Source: JBAXSK01 sp044358815 (GTDB taxonomy: Bacteria; Cyanobacteriota; Cyanobacteriia; Pseudanabaenales; Pseudanabaenaceae). Taken from it: a stretch of DNA of 36,833 nucleotides. The notes under the pieces are model-generated. The model searched no databases, was not told where the DNA came from, and saw nothing but the letters and a program-made list of their open reading frames with translations. Shown here piece by piece: positions 1 to 10,600 of this stretch. Position 1 is the stretch's first letter, and every line of letters begins with the position of its first letter. Where the stretch lies: contig JBIKNH010000013.1 in assembly GCA_044358815.1 (NCBI GenBank), positions 1 to 36,833 of the forward strand, in the 5' to 3' direction. The translations under genes were made by a program, and so were the position numbers.

Positions 1-1329
1 AATCAGAGCGCGAGTATCATATCCCCCTGATAGATTCAACGGCTTACCTAACAATTGCGATAGAGCAGTTGCTATTTCTTGCCGCAAGTGGATCGTTACC
101 CCCATCGAACCAAATCCTTGTACATTGGAATGTCCCCGAATTGGCATGGTTCCTGCCCCTAATTTCCCAGCATTACCCGTCAACAGAGCAGTATTAGTAA
201 TGCTAATAATATTATCTACCCCATTAGCCTGCTGAGTTACACCCATTGCCCAAGCAAAGACCACCCGCTGACAATTCCCTATCATGGCTGCCGTCGCTTC
301 AATTTCTTCTTGGGATAAACCACAGGTAGCAGTGATTTCCGACCAGTCAGTATTTTGGGCATAGTGAATCACCTCAGCAGCATTGTCCGTATAAGCAGAC
401 AGATAATCCCGATGAATTAAATTCTGTTCGATTAGGGATTTTTGCAATCCCACAAATAGCGCTACATCACTACCTGGAATCGGTTGCAGATAAAGGGTAG
501 AAATATTGGAACCACCCCGCAATAGCGAATGAATCGGAAACGCCGGAGAAGCAAACTTTACTAAACCTACTTCAATTTGGGGATTGATAATAATTACCTT
601 GCCACCCCTTTCCCGTAATTTGATTAACTCATTCATTAAACGGGGATGATTCGCTGGAGCATTGGAACCAATCAATACCACACAGTCACTATGGTCAAGG
701 CTCTCTAAACTGACCATCGAAGTACCGGAACCAAACACTTGTTTTAGTCCCACGGTCGAAGCAGCATGGCATAAGTCCGAACAATCCGCCAAATTATTAC
801 TACCTAAACCACGGATCATTAACTGCAACAGAAACGCCGCTTCATTAGAAGAACGTCCCGAACTATAGGAAGCCACCCGCTCCGGCGCTTCCTGAAAAGC
901 CTGGACAGCCAACTGATACACCTCTGTCCAAGTAATCCGCTCATAATGATCTGCCCCTGCCCGCCGCATTACCGGATAGCTCCAACGTCCCAAGCGATCA
1001 CATTCCTGAGAATTGAGTTCCTGCAACTGCCCGATGGTATACCGACTAAAAAAATTCTCATCAATACCAGGCATTAACTCCGCTGTAATCGCCTCCACAC
1101 TCTTCATACAGCGTTGGAGTTTTTCCCCCTGTTCATTGACAAACCCGCCCTTTTGTCCTCCAGTACCCCACGCACAAGCCAAACAAGCACTCTTGTGGTT
1201 TAGAGTCTGCCACAACTGCGGTCCTAACGGCGAAAGAGTTTGTTCTGCCCAGTATTGCAAAATCGGCATTCCTCCGCCCGCCGAGGGTAAAGCAGGATTA
1301 GTTTCCGGTGACACATGAGGATTATTCAT
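1..1329 (-). CDS. YdeP/FdhF-like molybdopterin oxidoreductase alpha subunit (partial, 3' end outside window)
   Basis: This is the first 443 codons of a molybdopterin-dependent oxidoreductase; the frame is open to the left edge. The N-terminus carries Cys49 and Cys52 (ACLACAWG) and Cys74, fitting the single iron-sulfur site of the YdeP/formate-dehydrogenase-alpha-like family. The segment LADCSDLCHAASTVGL aligns with the region of FdhF that holds the Mo-ligating selenocysteine; here it is a cysteine, about residue 187. Further family blocks are LIGSNAPANHPRLMNEL and, near the edge, NTALLTGNAGKLGAGT. The ATG at 1329 is the first start and lies well before the cysteine motif. The family's physiological substrate is poorly defined; YdeP is linked to acid resistance in E. 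coli. It could instead be annotated as formate dehydrogenase, but the YdeP subgroup fits better. No partner subunit is visible in the window. Confidence 0.88.
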   Translation of the reverse strand, partial: MNNPHVSPETNPALPSAGGGMPILQYWAEQTLSPLGPQLWQTLNHKSACLACAWGTGGQKGGFVNEQGEKLQRCMKSVEAITAELMPGIDENFFSRYTIGQLQELNSQECDRLGRWSYPVMRRAGADHYERITWTEVYQLAVQAFQEAPERVASYSSGRSSNEAAFLLQLMIRGLGSNNLADCSDLCHAASTVGLKQVFGSGTSMVSLESLDHSDCVVLIGSNAPANHPRLMNELIKLRERGGKVIIINPQIEVGLVKFASPAFPIHSLLRGGSNISTLYLQPIPGSDVALFVGLQKSLIEQNLIHRDYLSAYTDNAAEVIHYAQNTDWSEITATCGLSQEEIEATAAMIGNCQRVVFAWAMGVTQQANGVDNIISITNTALLTGNAGKLGAGTMPIRGHSNVQGFGSMGVTIHLRQEIATALSQLLGKPLNLSGGYDTRALI

Positions 1330-2208
1330 AAACCGTAAAAATCACGAAAAAGTTACAAGGAAAAAAGTCAAACCTGTGTAGTCTGCGGTTCAACTACTTG
1401 ACATACTGTCTTTCTTGGCTTAAATATTTTAGCTTCATTTTAATTTAACTTTAAACTCATAAAATATTTTGTTAAACTACTGAGCACCAGTGTCATAGTA
1501 ATTTTTATTTTACGTTTATGGGATCATGTAATTACATAGAGAGTTACATTTGCACTGGTTAATTTCATTTGTTAACCATAGCACGGTCATAGAATTCGCT
1601 GAGGGGAGTTTTGTAAAGAATAATTCCTAATTATCCGAAGCCAGTACTAAGCCTTAAAAACATTACTTGTAGTCAAAATAAATATTACCCAATGCCATTG
1701 GTGAGTAATCGAATCAGACTTCATTGATGTTTGATAAAGGGGTGAGTTAAACCACAATCAGACAGCAAAAATAGGTGATTTAACTAACGTTTTGCTAATG
1801 TTTTATCACCGACTAAGTATATAAAAACAAATTCATAGCCTAGATTTAAAGACTCTTTAAGACTTATATTTACTCACTTTTGCGATCTTCCTAGTTGTTT
1901 TATCTTGTGAACAAACACGGGCTGGGGTGCAAACTGGTGTGAATTGGTTTGATGATTAGTTCTATTACTTTAAACGGCTGAAAATAGCTACCCTCAATTA
2001 ATGAGATTATCCATAATAACTATTTCGATAACTGAGGATAAAAGTATTAAAACTTGGTTCAACTTTACTGATAGATCAATTCCAGATCATGGGTAGTTTA
2101 AGGATTAAAAAGCTAGTTGTCTGTTGTTTTCGCAATGACATCGCAAGTTAGAGCAGTATCTGTCAAAAGTTTCCGTCAAGAGTTATAGCGTGGAGTAAAT
2201 CCAAGATT
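1330..2208. other. AT-rich intergenic region between divergent genes
   Basis: This 879-bp stretch separates the minus-strand oxidoreductase from the plus-strand surface locus. I see no ORF with coding character. It holds a promoter-like pair at 1398-1426 (listed separately) and a perfect 12-bp palindrome ATGTAATTACAT at 1526-1537. No hairpin followed by a T-run was found. The length leaves room for a long leader or a small RNA, but nothing in the sequence proves either. Confidence 0.5.
1398..1426 (+). promoter_or_regulatory. Candidate sigma70-type promoter
   Basis: TTGACA at 1398-1403 is followed, after 17 bp, by TAAATA at 1421-1426. The -35 is a perfect match and the -10 matches four of six consensus bases. 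It reads toward the surface-protein locus. It would imply a leader of roughly 775 nt before the 2209 start, or a separate small transcript. Such matches occur by chance in AT-rich DNA. Confidence 0.35.
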
Positions 2209-5073
2209 ATGTGGCACCAGTTTAAAAGTCAGTCCGAGAACCATAGTCCAGAAAGCAAAAAGTTAAATAAACAGCAACTGAAGAAGGGATCAATATTTCG
2301 GCGGCTGGTAGCCACTACCCTCGCCTTTGCCGGAGCTACACAGTTAGCGCCCTATCTGGCTTTAGCCCAACTATTGACCCCCGCAGGGACTGACATCAAA
2401 AACCGTGCCACTGGGACATACACCGATCCCAATAACCCTAATACACCCTTGCCTGTAACTTCTAATGAGGTCACGGTGACGGTGCAAAAGGTTGCTGGTA
2501 TTACCGTTAAACCCACCGATGAAGGGGTGGTGGATACCAACGGCGGCAGCGTCAACTTGAACGACCCGATGCAGTATAAGTTTTTGGTGAACAACACCGG
2601 TAACTACAACACCGACATCTTTATTCCTGCTCTCAATGACATTCTGGCAACCAACCTGAATAAAACCAGTGTGTCGCTGTTGATTGTGGATGCGACGGGG
2701 ACCCCAGTGGCAGGGACAATCAATGGTGTTGCGGTAGCGGCAAACACACCATTTAGTCCGGCTAATGCCACGACAACGACTACAGTTAACAACATTCCTC
2801 CTGGTGGTGGGGTGAAGGTAATCGTTAACGGTACAGTTACCGCCTCCGTGTCTGGTACTCCCGTTGCCGTGCAGTTAGGGGATACTGGCACAAATAATAA
2901 TGATCCCACCACCACCCAAAACCAACCGGATACTGGCACAGGCAGCGATGGGGCAGCCAATGCTAATGACATTCGCACCCTCAACCCCACTGGCGCGGTT
3001 AATCCACCAGTGAACGGCGAACGGGAAGCCGCCGCTAGTCAACAGGTCACCGTTGGTGTGCAAATTCAGCCCTTAGCCTTGGCTACGATACTGAAAAAGC
3101 GTGATGTTTATACCCCCAATACCCCTGCCACCACCGATGACACCATCACCTATCGTTTAGATATGCGGGTTGACGGGAGTATCGGTAACCCCAACTTTGT
3201 ACCTGCACCTCTAGCTGGTACTGATATCTCCGTTGATGGCGCAACCGTTAACCGCATTTTAGTTTCAGATGCTATCCCCGCTAGTACGGTTTATGTGGCT
3301 AACTCAGCTACTGCCCCTGCGGGCTGGACAGTGGTTTACAGCACTACCACCATTACTGATAACAACACGAACGCTCTCAATGCGCTCTGGACCACCACCC
3401 AACCTGCGGCTAGTCAAGTGAAACGGGTAGGTTACATCTACACTGGGACACTGAATGCTAATAGCTCCACTGCCACCGATGCCAATGGTTTCCGGTTTAC
3501 AGTGGTAACCAGTGGTTTACCGGCTGGGGGGGGCACGGTAGCCAACATTGCCCAGATTTTCGGTACCACTTCTGGAGTGGCTAACAGCCCCATTGTTTAT
3601 GATGAATCTGGGGACCAAAATCCAAACAACTTCAGCGGTAATACCCCACCCAACAACAATCCCAACGGGACATTGTGGTCACCAGCCACTGACCCCACCG
3701 GAGCCGCCAGTGGTGTGGCTAATCCGACAACCCAAGGTACAGACAGCGGTAATGATAACAGCGGTAAAAACCCCGCAGATACTGGCGGCACTGGAACGTT
3801 AGCTTTTGGTGGTGAAGATAACATTATCTCTATTGGACCTTCCACCAGTATTTTGAATGGTCCTAACGCTTCCGCTGGTGCTGTAGGTCCCACTAATAAT
3901 AACGACGACTTTACCAACCTATCCACAGGTTTAACGGCTGCCAATGCTGTGCCAGGTAGTGCTTTTGACCCCAATCTCATCACATTCAATAACACTTTCC
4001 AAAACACAGGAAATGGTAACCTTGACCGCGTAACCTTGTTGCCTTTGGCTCCGGCAGATCCCCGTGTACCTGCTAATCCTGGTTCACCACGTCAAAATAC
4101 CGATATTCCTAACGGAACTACTGTTAGGTTGCAGGGTACAGTACCAGCAGATCCCGCTTTGGGTATTCCTCAGCGTGCCACACCTCAGACTTTTGATGTG
4201 ACTTATACCTATGATTCCGCCACGGGCATATATGACATCACCGCTGGCACTGCCCCTAACTTATTTGGGATTAAACCAGGGGAACAGATCAACTACACTA
4301 CCGCCGTTGATATTCCTGCGGTAGCGGCAAACCAAGCCTTATCAGCGGATCGTTTCAGTGCGACTAATGATGCCGACCGTGCAGGCTTCTCAATTCCGAT
4401 TGTGGCATTCTCTGAAGATGGTAAAAATGTGGGCGCACCAGGTCCCGTCAGTGGTAGCGGGGTGGCAACACGACCATCGTTTAACTACGATCCTACAAAA
4501 AGCGCTGTAGACCCAGCCCAAGAAGACCCCATCTATAACATCACCATTGATCGGGTGTATACCGGATTTGTGCGCTTACTGAAGAAATCCCAAGTGATCA
4601 AGGGCACTGGTCCTGATGTACCAGGACCATCTGCGGTTCTAGACACCACCAGCAAACTAGGCGCGCCGGGTAACATCATCCGCTATGTGATCGAATATGT
4701 GAACTTCTCGACTCCAGCGACCCCAGGCTCTTCTGGTAATGGCACTTTAACCGCTGGCAACTTGGTGGTTTGTGACGATGGCGCTAATGCGACGGCTCCG
4801 TTTAACAACAACTGGTCAACGACCACGCTCCACGCCCTGGGAACAACGGCATTATCTGGTTCTACGGTCACATTCCATAATGGCGGTGATTGTGGTGCGA
4901 ACATTGCCACCGGACAAATTGCCACTGCCACAGGCACGGGTGCATCGGTTTCCAGTGATCCAGCGGCAGCAACGGTAATCAGTCGTTATGTGAACAGTAT
5001 CGGCACGCTCGTTCCAGCGGTTAATCCTAGTACTGCACAGGGACAATTGGAATTCCGTCGTTTGGTGAAGTAG
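2209..5073 (+). CDS. Secreted DUF11-type repeat protein, 954 aa
   Basis: This is a large, Asn/Thr/Pro/Gly-rich exported protein. A positively charged N-region of about 33 residues precedes the hydrophobic stretch LVATTLAFAGATQLAPYLALA; cleavage is plausible after Ala53. The mature start (IKNRATGTYTDP, then SNEVTVTV) is the opening seen in many bacterial DUF11 surface proteins, and is echoed in the 517-aa protein downstream. Several beta-sandwich segments follow, for example NNTGNYNTDIFIP and FQNTGNGNLDRVTLLP. The C-terminal domain, from about residue 782, begins FVRLLKKSQVI, has two cysteines (VVCDDG and GGDCG), and ends in FRRLVK. It has no barrel and no LPXTG or PEP-CTERM signal. DUF11 proteins are usually cell-surface structural or adhesive proteins, so that role is inferred. 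It is first of six co-oriented genes, 258 bp before the next. GGAG at 2192-2195 is the only weak ribosome-site candidate. Confidence 0.85.
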   Translation: MWHQFKSQSENHSPESKKLNKQQLKKGSIFRRLVATTLAFAGATQLAPYLALAQLLTPAGTDIKNRATGTYTDPNNPNTPLPVTSNEVTVTVQKVAGITVKPTDEGVVDTNGGSVNLNDPMQYKFLVNNTGNYNTDIFIPALNDILATNLNKTSVSLLIVDATGTPVAGTINGVAVAANTPFSPANATTTTTVNNIPPGGGVKVIVNGTVTASVSGTPVAVQLGDTGTNNNDPTTTQNQPDTGTGSDGAANANDIRTLNPTGAVNPPVNGEREAAASQQVTVGVQIQPLALATILKKRDVYTPNTPATTDDTITYRLDMRVDGSIGNPNFVPAPLAGTDISVDGATVNRILVSDAIPASTVYVANSATAPAGWTVVYSTTTITDNNTNALNALWTTTQPAASQVKRVGYIYTGTLNANSSTATDANGFRFTVVTSGLPAGGGTVANIAQIFGTTSGVANSPIVYDESGDQNPNNFSGNTPPNNNPNGTLWSPATDPTGAASGVANPTTQGTDSGNDNSGKNPADTGGTGTLAFGGEDNIISIGPSTSILNGPNASAGAVGPTNNNDDFTNLSTGLTAANAVPGSAFDPNLITFNNTFQNTGNGNLDRVTLLPLAPADPRVPANPGSPRQNTDIPNGTTVRLQGTVPADPALGIPQRATPQTFDVTYTYDSATGIYDITAGTAPNLFGIKPGEQINYTTAVDIPAVAANQALSADRFSATNDADRAGFSIPIVAFSEDGKNVGAPGPVSGSGVATRPSFNYDPTKSAVDPAQEDPIYNITIDRVYTGFVRLLKKSQVIKGTGPDVPGPSAVLDTTSKLGAPGNIIRYVIEYVNFSTPATPGSSGNGTLTAGNLVVCDDGANATAPFNNNWSTTTLHALGTTALSGSTVTFHNGGDCGANIATGQIATATGTGASVSSDPAAATVISRYVNSIGTLVPAVNPSTAQGQLEFRRLVK

Positions 5074-5331
5074 CACTGAGAATTTAGTTGATGGTTCCCT
5101 TGATTCGGTGCATTTCTTCGGGCAAGGTGAACCATCACAAATCATTTTCCATTCATTTCCCATAAATTTCTATGCATAATCTGTTCGTCAGATGATTGGT
5201 GATTCTAAATTACTGCCGTCACTTCAGAATCAAACTGATATTTCGGACTAGTGATTGAAGAAAGATATAAGCAGCAAAGTACCAGCAATACATTGAGACA
5301 CTGCCCTAGAAAATAAAAATATAATAAAAAT

Positions 5332-5934
5332 ATGAAAATCCGTATTATCACCACCCTAGCTTTAATTGGTTATGGTTTCCTGAGTGTTTGGGGTGATTTA
5401 CCTAGCCAAGCCCGTAGCGATAGTAACGGCAATAGTTCCATTAGATCCGCTCAGGTTCCTTCGCTTAGTAATATCCGGTTAGCCCAAAAGGAAGCTAAGG
5501 ATCTCGAACTAGTTTTAGTAGTGGAAAAAGAAGAAACCTACACCGATAGAGACGGCAAGTCTAAGGTGCGGTGGGTAGACTTGGGCAAACAGGGCACTGT
5601 GAGACCAGGGGAATTATTGCGCTACCGGATTCGCGTCAAGAATAATACCAGTCGTCCTTTGTCTAACATTCAGTTTAATCAACTGATTCCGGGCAACATG
5701 GTCTACTTATTGGAATCAGCAGAATTTAATGGAGCCAAAAACAAAATCACATTCAGCATTGATGGCGGCAGGATTTTCGTAGGACGACCCAGGGTAACCA
5801 AGGTAAAGCCAGGTGGTGGCGTAGAGTCGATGGATGCCCCAGCGAATCGTTACACCCATGTGCAGTGGTCTCTGGAAGAATCACTTCCCCCAGGCAAATT
5901 GGCTGAGGCGGTTTTTAAGGTGCGTGTCAAGTAA
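5332..5934 (+). CDS. Small secreted single-domain DUF11-like protein, 200 aa
   Basis: The protein has a signal peptide (MKIRIITTLALIGYGFLSVW, likely cleaved near PSQA-R at about residue 27), a short Ser/Asn/Gln linker, and one beta-sandwich domain from about residue 58 to the end. Typical DUF11 signposts are the opening strand ELVLVVEKEE, VRPGELLRYRIRVKNNTSR with the G-x-x-x-x-Y-x-I-x-V-x-N pattern, and LIPGNMVYLLESA. The final strand is FKVRVK at the very C-terminus. It has no cysteines, unlike the repeats of the 1976-aa protein. It could be a minor subunit, cap or adaptor of the same surface assembly; that is inference from context. No clear ribosome site is present; the leader is A/T only. 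Confidence 0.8.
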   Translation: MKIRIITTLALIGYGFLSVWGDLPSQARSDSNGNSSIRSAQVPSLSNIRLAQKEAKDLELVLVVEKEETYTDRDGKSKVRWVDLGKQGTVRPGELLRYRIRVKNNTSRPLSNIQFNQLIPGNMVYLLESAEFNGAKNKITFSIDGGRIFVGRPRVTKVKPGGGVESMDAPANRYTHVQWSLEESLPPGKLAEAVFKVRVK

Positions 5935-6060
5935 TTTTTGAGGCAATAGGGAATGAAACATGGTTTGAGAATTGAAAAGCCACTATTGCCTGGGAATGCT
6001 CGATTAGGGACTAGTTACGAACTTCATAAGTAGTACTAATCACACTATCGCGCCTAGGTT

Positions 6061-6116
6061 TTGACTGAATTGATCTAACTAAGTTGATCTAACTAAATTG
6101 CTTTGACTGAGTTGAT
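6061..6116 (+). repeat. Four-unit 14-bp tandem repeat upstream of the 517-aa gene
   Basis: Four consecutive 14-mers occur: TTGACTGAATTGAT, CTAACTAAGTTGAT, CTAACTAAATTGCT and TTGACTGAGTTGAT. They share the core ACTRARTTGAT with few changes, and the array ends 29 bp before the GTG start. Fourteen is twice seven, so it may belong to the heptamer short tandem repeats (STRR) known in cyanobacteria, or it may be an array of regulator sites. Confidence 0.75.
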
Positions 6117-6145
6117 TTGAGCTAATTTTCAAGAGGAAAACACTG

Positions 6146-7699
6146 GTGAGACGGTTCCGCCCATCACAGCACCACCCCTATCAAAAAGTTCCGAGAAAGC
6201 GGCAACAGCGTTCTAAACTCTGGAGCCGAATCTTTTCGGTATTGGTGTTGATTTGGTTGTTTTTTGGGGGAATGTTTGCCGCGATTGCTCAGATTAATGT
6301 CAATAACTCAGTTAACCTCCAAAATACCGCTGGTTACACTTATAGAGATCCCGCTGGTCGTAGCTATGCCGGAACAACTAACAACCTAGACTTCCGTTAT
6401 AGTCCTTTGGTTGATCCTGCGGGCAAAATTCTCAATTGTGCTGGACAGCCGTTTAATAGCTATGCCGGATTCAGGGTTTCGCTTTACGAAGCTTTGAATC
6501 CCATGGGAGATTTAGGCAACTTAGTTCCCTTAACTGCCACGAGTTTATTAGGTTCCCCTGGGGTAGCCAAGGGAGTCGCCCCAAATTTTACGAATACGAA
6601 TCCTTTTAATCTCGATGGCAGTGGCACCGGAGGATTTAACTTCTTACTAGACCCAGCCAAAGGACAATTAGCGGAAGGCAAAATCTATGTCTTAGTAATT
6701 TCTAGTCCTAGTAATTTAGGTCTAGCTCAGCGGCGGATTCGGATTACTGTTGGACCAACCAATGCCCTAAATCAAGTAGCATTCGAGGCACGTTCCCTTG
6801 ATGGTCGTCCGTTAACGGTCACAGGAGGGAACTTCTTTGAGCAGGGTACTTTAACCATTAGCTATGCTGCCCGTTTGGGTTTAGCCTTAGCTGATATTAA
6901 TATCGGCGTAGATGTTTGCGAACAGACCGAAATTCAAATTGTCAAAACTGCGGATCGAGCTGCTGCGGAACCAGGCGATGTGGTGGCATATCGGATCGAA
7001 GTACGGAATTTTACCAATAGTCAACTGGATAAATTAGTCATCACCGATGCGTTGCCTTTAGGTGTGAGTATCATTCCGAATTCGGTTCGTGGCAGCATTG
7101 GCTCCACAAATATACCAGTGACATTGACCCAGAGCGGTAGTGACTTAACCCTAAGTGCCAATGGAACTGTACCAGCCCAAGCCCAAAATGTGCGCCTGCA
7201 AGTGGTATATGCCGCGATGGTTACCCCTGATGTGGTGCGAGGGGATGGACGCAATCGCGCCTTGGTTAGTGCCAGACGGTTAGACAATAACCAGACAGTA
7301 CGAGACGGTCCAGCGGTATTTACCCTGAAAAGTCGCCCTGGGATTACTACGGACTGCGCCACCATCATTGGCAGAGTATTTGAAGATCGGAACTTTGACG
7401 GTGAGCAACAACCCAATGAGCCAGGCATTCCCAATGCGGTGGTGTTTATGGATGACGGTAATCGCATTGTTACCGATGCCAACGGTTTGTATTCCGTAAT
7501 TAATGTTTTGCCGGGTAGTCGTTCTTTGGTTTTGGATTTCAGTTCGTTACCTGGATATACCCTCGCACCTAATTTGTACTTCATCGAGCGTAATAGTCAA
7601 TCTCGGTTAGTGCGATTAGAGCCAGGTGGTTTATATCGGGCTAATTTTGCGGTCACCCCAGTATTTCGTGGCACTAATCCTAAAGGAGGCAAATCGTGA
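6146..7699 (+). CDS. Exported DUF11 plus SdrD B-like domain protein, 517 aa
   Basis: Start is GTG at 6146 with GAGG at 6133-6136. A 27-residue basic N-region precedes the hydrophobic FSVLVLIWLFFGGMFAAIA; cleavage is likely after AIAQ near residue 50. The N-terminal domain (about 50-255) begins NSVNLQNTAGYTYRDP, resembling the start of the 954-aa protein. A DUF11 domain spans about 262-395 (TEIQIVKTADR, PGDVVAYRIEVRNFTN, LVITDALPLGV). An SdrD B-like (Cna-B type) domain spans about 405-500 (IIGRVFEDRNFDGEQQPNEP, GIPNAVVFMDD, VTDANGLYSV). SdrD B domains are rigid, often Ca-binding stalk units; the Asp/Asn-rich DRNFDGEQ loop fits. The stop overlaps the start of the barrel gene (GTGA), so production of the two proteins is probably coupled. 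A periplasmic or surface partner of the barrel is a reasonable inference. Confidence 0.85.
   Translation: MRRFRPSQHHPYQKVPRKRQQRSKLWSRIFSVLVLIWLFFGGMFAAIAQINVNNSVNLQNTAGYTYRDPAGRSYAGTTNNLDFRYSPLVDPAGKILNCAGQPFNSYAGFRVSLYEALNPMGDLGNLVPLTATSLLGSPGVAKGVAPNFTNTNPFNLDGSGTGGFNFLLDPAKGQLAEGKIYVLVISSPSNLGLAQRRIRITVGPTNALNQVAFEARSLDGRPLTVTGGNFFEQGTLTISYAARLGLALADINIGVDVCEQTEIQIVKTADRAAAEPGDVVAYRIEVRNFTNSQLDKLVITDALPLGVSIIPNSVRGSIGSTNIPVTLTQSGSDLTLSANGTVPAQAQNVRLQVVYAAMVTPDVVRGDGRNRALVSARRLDNNQTVRDGPAVFTLKSRPGITTDCATIIGRVFEDRNFDGEQQPNEPGIPNAVVFMDDGNRIVTDANGLYSVINVLPGSRSLVLDFSSLPGYTLAPNLYFIERNSQSRLVRLEPGGLYRANFAVTPVFRGTNPKGGKS
7684..7699 (+). promoter_or_regulatory. Ribosome binding site and GTGA stop/start overlap
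   Basis: AAGGAGG lies within the last codons of the 517-aa gene, about 7 nt before a GTG start at 7696, and the TGA stop of that gene occupies 7697-7699. The 4-bp overlap and the strong Shine-Dalgarno sequence decide the start of the 1298-aa protein and indicate translational coupling. Confidence 0.85.
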
Positions 7700-10600
7700 A
7701 TTATCGCTCCATTGCCCTAGGGTTATGCGCCCTACAAATCACTTCTGGCATAGTACCAGGGGTAGCCTTAGCCAATGAAGTTTTGGCGCGATCGGCTGAG
7801 TCCCCAACCACCAATACACAAACCAATACACAAACCAGAGGACAAACCAATAAAGAAGAAAATATCCCCCAATCTGGTACTTTAATGGCGCAAAGTGCCA
7901 CGTTCCAGAGTACTACAGGAACTACAGGCACTGCTGAAGCTCCTGTGGTTCCTACACCAGCGACAGTTCCTAACCCCAGTAGTAATTCCAGTAATAACTC
8001 TACTAACAATAGTTCAGTAGCCACTACGCCACCACCTCAAAATAATTCCAGTCGTCCGCCTCTGGATATTTTGACCCCCGCCGCCAACAGTGTGATGAAT
8101 GATGGTTCAGTCACTGTGACGGTGCGTTATGGTTTGGGGATGCAAGTAGAACTGTCCGTTAATGGACGGAAAATCGATGCGAATCAAATCGGGCGCACCG
8201 AAACCGATACCCGTAATCAATTAGTCACTCAAACTTGGTATGGTGTGGTACTTCGTGATGGAGAAAACCTAATTGAAGTAATTGACAATGCTGGCAAAGT
8301 AGCGCGGACAGCGGTTCAAGTCAGAGGCGAACCAAAGTATATTCAATTACGCACCTTAGAAACTCGGATTCCTGCTGATGGTCGGACCACTGCTACCATT
8401 GAAGGGGAATTAATTGATATTAAAGGAAATCGGAGTAATCGTTCTGGTTCAGTAACTCTATCGACTACTGAGGGGGACTTGATTGGTGTGGATCAAAATC
8501 CCGATCAGCCAGGATTTCAGGTCAAAGTGGAACAGGGGCGATTTGTGGGCACGTTACGGGCGAGTACCAATTCCGGTAATGTAACGATCCGCGCCGTGAG
8601 GGATAAATTAGAAGGATTTACCCAAATTCAATTTGAAACTAATTTGCGTCCTTCTATTGCCACAGGGGTTTTAGAAATGCGTCTGGGGGCAAGGGGCACA
8701 GACTATTACCGGAGTTTTCGGGACTTTCTGCCCAGTGATCGCAATAACTCAACGCAACTTGATGTATATGGTGCAGCTTTTGCCAGTGGCAGGATTGGTG
8801 AATGGCTCTTTACTGGAGCTTATAATAATATTCGTTCTTTAAATCAAGACTGTAGCGGTAAAGCGCGGATTTATCGTGATGTGCAGTTCTGTGATCAAAA
8901 TTATTCCGTTTATGGTGATAGTTCTCAAATTAGTGCGGTAACTCCCTCCTATAGTAGTGTTTATCTACGGATGGAACGGACTTCCCCCGTGCCCCAAGCT
9001 GGGATTGATTATGCCATGTGGGGGGATTTTAATACTCAAGAATTTAACTCAGTGGCGCAACAGTTTACTGGGATGAGTCGGCAATTTAACGGTTTTAAGA
9101 CTAACTACAATTGGGGCAATCTGCAATTAACAGGTCTATATAGCAGCACGACGAGGGGCTTTCAACGGGATAATTTAGTACCTGATGGAACCAGCGGCTA
9201 TTATTTCCTGACGAAACGGGGGTTGATGCCCGGCAGTGAAAGTTTAACCGTAGAAACCGCCGAGGTGACTCGTCCTGGGGATATTGTCCAATCCACCAAA
9301 CTAGAACGGGGCAAGGACTACGATATCGATTATGAGCGGGGGACAATTTTATTCCGCCAGCCGTTCTTTCAAACAGAAGTTAGTTTGACGGGGCAGAATC
9401 TCTATCGTCGCATTGTAGTCACCTATGAATACGATAGTCCTGACGGTGCCCAGAATAACGTTTACGGTGGTCAAGCGCGGTATCACTTCAGTCGCGGCTC
9501 AAATCGAGATACTTGGTTAGGCTTAAATTACTTCCAAGAAAATCAAGGAATTAGAAACTTTAAGCTCTATGGTTTGAGTAGTCTGGTATCTATGGGTACA
9601 GGGGCAGACTTTATCGCTGAATATGCCCGTTCCGAAAATGCTTCCGATGTGATGGGTACGGTAACGGGTACAGCATTCCGTTCTGAATTAAAAGGACCCA
9701 TTGCGAGCGGAATCATGGGGCGGTTATTCCTGCGCAGTGCTGACACAGGGTTTGCCAACAATGCCACGATTAGTTTTATTCCAGGACAAACCCGATTTGG
9801 TGGGGAAGTACAGGCGAAACTTTCTCCTAGTACTAGCATCAAAGCCGCTTACGAACGGGAACGGAACCAAGGCACGTCACCTCAACCAATTAACTTTTTG
9901 GGACAGGCTACCACTAGCACTAGCGCCAATGTAGATAACTTACTGCAAACCTGGACTATGGGCGTAGTGCAGCAATTAGGCTCAAGTAATTTAGAACTAG
10001 ATTGGTTGATTCGCAGTCGAGAAGATTACGCCGCCACTAGTAATACTTCCTTAACTGCAAATTCCAATCAATTGCGGTCGCGTTTAACTACACCATTACA
10101 GGATAATTTGCAATTAATTCTGCAAAACGAAACCAGCTTGTCCGGTACAGCAGACAATTCTTTTCCGGATCGCAGTGTGATGGCTTTAGACTGGCGGATT
10201 TTTCAGGGATTGAATTTCCGCGTTGGTCAGCAGTGGTTCCACAGTGGCGAACTGAAAGGTAATGCCATTACTAGCGCTGAATTACTAGGTGAATATAAAC
10301 TTGCTACTGATACGACTTTAACTGGTAGATATTCTGTTTTGGGTAGTTCCAATACCAGCACCACCCAAGGGGCAGTGGGTTTGAATCATCGTTGGGCAGT
10401 GGCTCCTGGTTGGCGACTGAATTTAGGCTATGAGCGGGTTTTCGGTAATTTTGCCACAAATACCGGTACGGGCGTACAAACTTTGCAGCCTTTTAGTGTG
10501 GGACAGTCCACCGGAACCCAAGCCCTGCAAGCGGGAGATAACTATAACTTGGGTGTGGAATATACTGATAATCCAGATTTGAAAGCCAGCGCTCGTTATG

